Shown here piece by piece: positions 63,554 to 64,000 of a stretch of 64,000 bases of DNA. The DNA lies in assembly GCF_963675975.1 (NCBI RefSeq), contig NZ_OY780939.1, positions 3,100,001 to 3,164,000 of the forward strand, given 5' to 3'. The position numbers and the translations under genes are program-made. This stretch comes from Halarcobacter sp. GTDB taxonomy: Bacteria > Campylobacterota > Campylobacteria > Campylobacterales > Arcobacteraceae. The notes below the pieces were generated by a model. That model searched no databases and was not told the origin of the DNA. It worked only from the letters and a program-made list of their open reading frames with translations. How positions within the stretch are numbered: position 1 is the stretch's first letter; the number at the start of each line of letters is the position of its first letter.

Positions 63554-64000
63554 TAGTTGATAAAAATGGCAAACCAATATCTGCAAGTAAAAACGAAGTA
63601 AAAAATGACAAAAGAACAAACTTCAAATTTAGCTCAAAAGTTAAATCTCTAGTAGATTCACTAATAGAGCTTCCAGTTCAAAGTTCATGGCTAAATCAAT
63701 ATGAAATAGATAAGATAAATAGAGACTCAACAGTTATTGCTGCAAAAGCAAGAAGAAAATCTGCAACCCTAAAAAAAGAGATTTTGATAACTTGTGATGA
63801 TGATATAATAAAAGAGAATCTAGAAGAGACCTTCAACTACGATGTTATAAACTCAATACTGGATATCCCTTTTCAAGGCTTTGGAGTATTTGAGTTAGTT
63901 TGGAAAGAGAAAGATGGTATCTATTATCCAGAACTAATTGAGAGATACTATAGAGAGTTCTTACTAAAAGATAGAGTTTTAAAATATGCACCATATGGAA
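63550..64000 (+). CDS. Phage portal protein (Mu gp29-like, DUF935), 3' part outside window
   Basis: From ATG 63550 (ATGA overlap with terminase stop) the frame runs to the window edge, about 150 codons (MIVDKNGKPISASKNEVKND; LKKEILITCDDDIIKENLEE; FNYDVINSILDIPFQGFGVF, ELVWKEKDG). The bulk resembles the DUF935/gp29 portal family: helix then FQGFGVFELVW. Position after terminase large is typical. Confidence 0.8.
   Translation, partial: MIVDKNGKPISASKNEVKNDKRTNFKFSSKVKSLVDSLIELPVQSSWLNQYEIDKINRDSTVIAAKARRKSATLKKEILITCDDDIIKENLEETFNYDVINSILDIPFQGFGVFELVWKEKDGIYYPELIERYYREFLLKDRVLKYAPYG

Larger units (their letters stand above)
43919..64000. mobile_element. Mu-related transposable siphophage prophage, right part (left end and transposase outside window)
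   Basis: Starts with TGTAAAACGG at the gspE interruption. A second TGTAAAATAGG-type element lies 52 bp inside (43971). Genes: unknown, S24 repressor, unknown, Dam, tail module (leftward), lysis genes, then a head module (rightward) with Mu-like gp37, I, gp36, terminase and portal. TG at the edge and interruption of a host gene fit replicative transposition as in B3/D3112/Mu phages. No transposase is present in this part, so this assignment rests on gene content. Confidence 0.75.

Noticed and set aside
1-64000. CRISPR array, tRNA or rRNA genes
   Set aside because: No regularly spaced direct repeats and no recognisable tRNA or rRNA sequence was found.
43919-64000. Integrase-type prophage with tRNA attachment site
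   Set aside because: No integrase or tRNA in this part; the TG-starting end inside gspE fits a transposable phage better.

Overview
The window is AT-rich DNA from a Campylobacterota bacterium, most probably Arcobacter or a close relative. The evidence is the strong A/T codon bias, the NIAHQWRQPL-type histidine kinases, helical-cell peptidoglycan peptidases of the Pgp2/Csd6 and Pgp3/Csd3 type, a NosL/ABC cluster and an Arcobacter-like gene mix. Species assignment is inference from gene content.

Region 1 (1-14.3 kb) is chromosomal and mostly on the minus strand. It holds a partial FAH-family gene, a Nudix hydrolase, a large dual-periplasmic-sensor histidine kinase, bioA, methylglyoxal synthase, a 2-hydroxyacid dehydrogenase, pyruvate oxidase (poxB), a GntP permease, a J-domain protein and purH. 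A cluster of consecutive hairpins and a decayed HNH endonuclease lie at 11.3-11.9 kb. Region 2 (14.4-24.5 kb) has an ammonium transporter fused to a diguanylate cyclase. A NosL/ABC/DsbB-like membrane cluster follows, probably for copper or cofactor handling. After it come a small twin-CX3C periplasmic protein with an M42-type peptidase and SnoaL-like protein, and a set of tiny paralogous genes. Two copies of an unrecognised, covarying RNA leader motif (about 21.5 and 23.6 kb) precede the small genes and are the best candidate here for something undescribed. Region 3 (24.5-30.4 kb) has purL, two peptidoglycan-shaping peptidases and mgtE.

Region 4 (30.4-40.1 kb) is a haem-iron island: HutX, an ABC exporter, an AraC-type regulator with a Fur-like box, HugZ haem oxygenase, a haem ABC importer, a TonB-dependent receptor and a ChaN lipoprotein. 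The hugZ and receptor promoters share one architecture: two 21-bp-spaced direct repeats, then TTGATA-17 bp-TATAAT. This suggests control by the AraC regulator beneath Fur. A second orphan histidine kinase, folE and the type II secretion genes gspF and gspE follow.

Region 5 (about 43,919-64,000, running off the end) is a prophage. One end interrupts gspE just upstream of its Walker A codons. It has an SOS-type S24 repressor, a Dam methylase, a leftward siphovirus-type tail and lysis block (fibre proteins, 1606-residue tape measure, tail chaperones with a canonical A_AAA_AAG frameshift site, tail tube, holin, lipoprotein, a CC/HD-motif protein), and a rightward Mu-like head block (gp37, protease/scaffold, decoration, lambda-E-type capsid, gp36, terminases, portal). 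The Mu-like terminase and portal genes, TG-starting terminus and long non-contractile tail resemble transposable siphophages such as B3/D3112. The transposase is not in the window and would have to lie beyond 64 kb.
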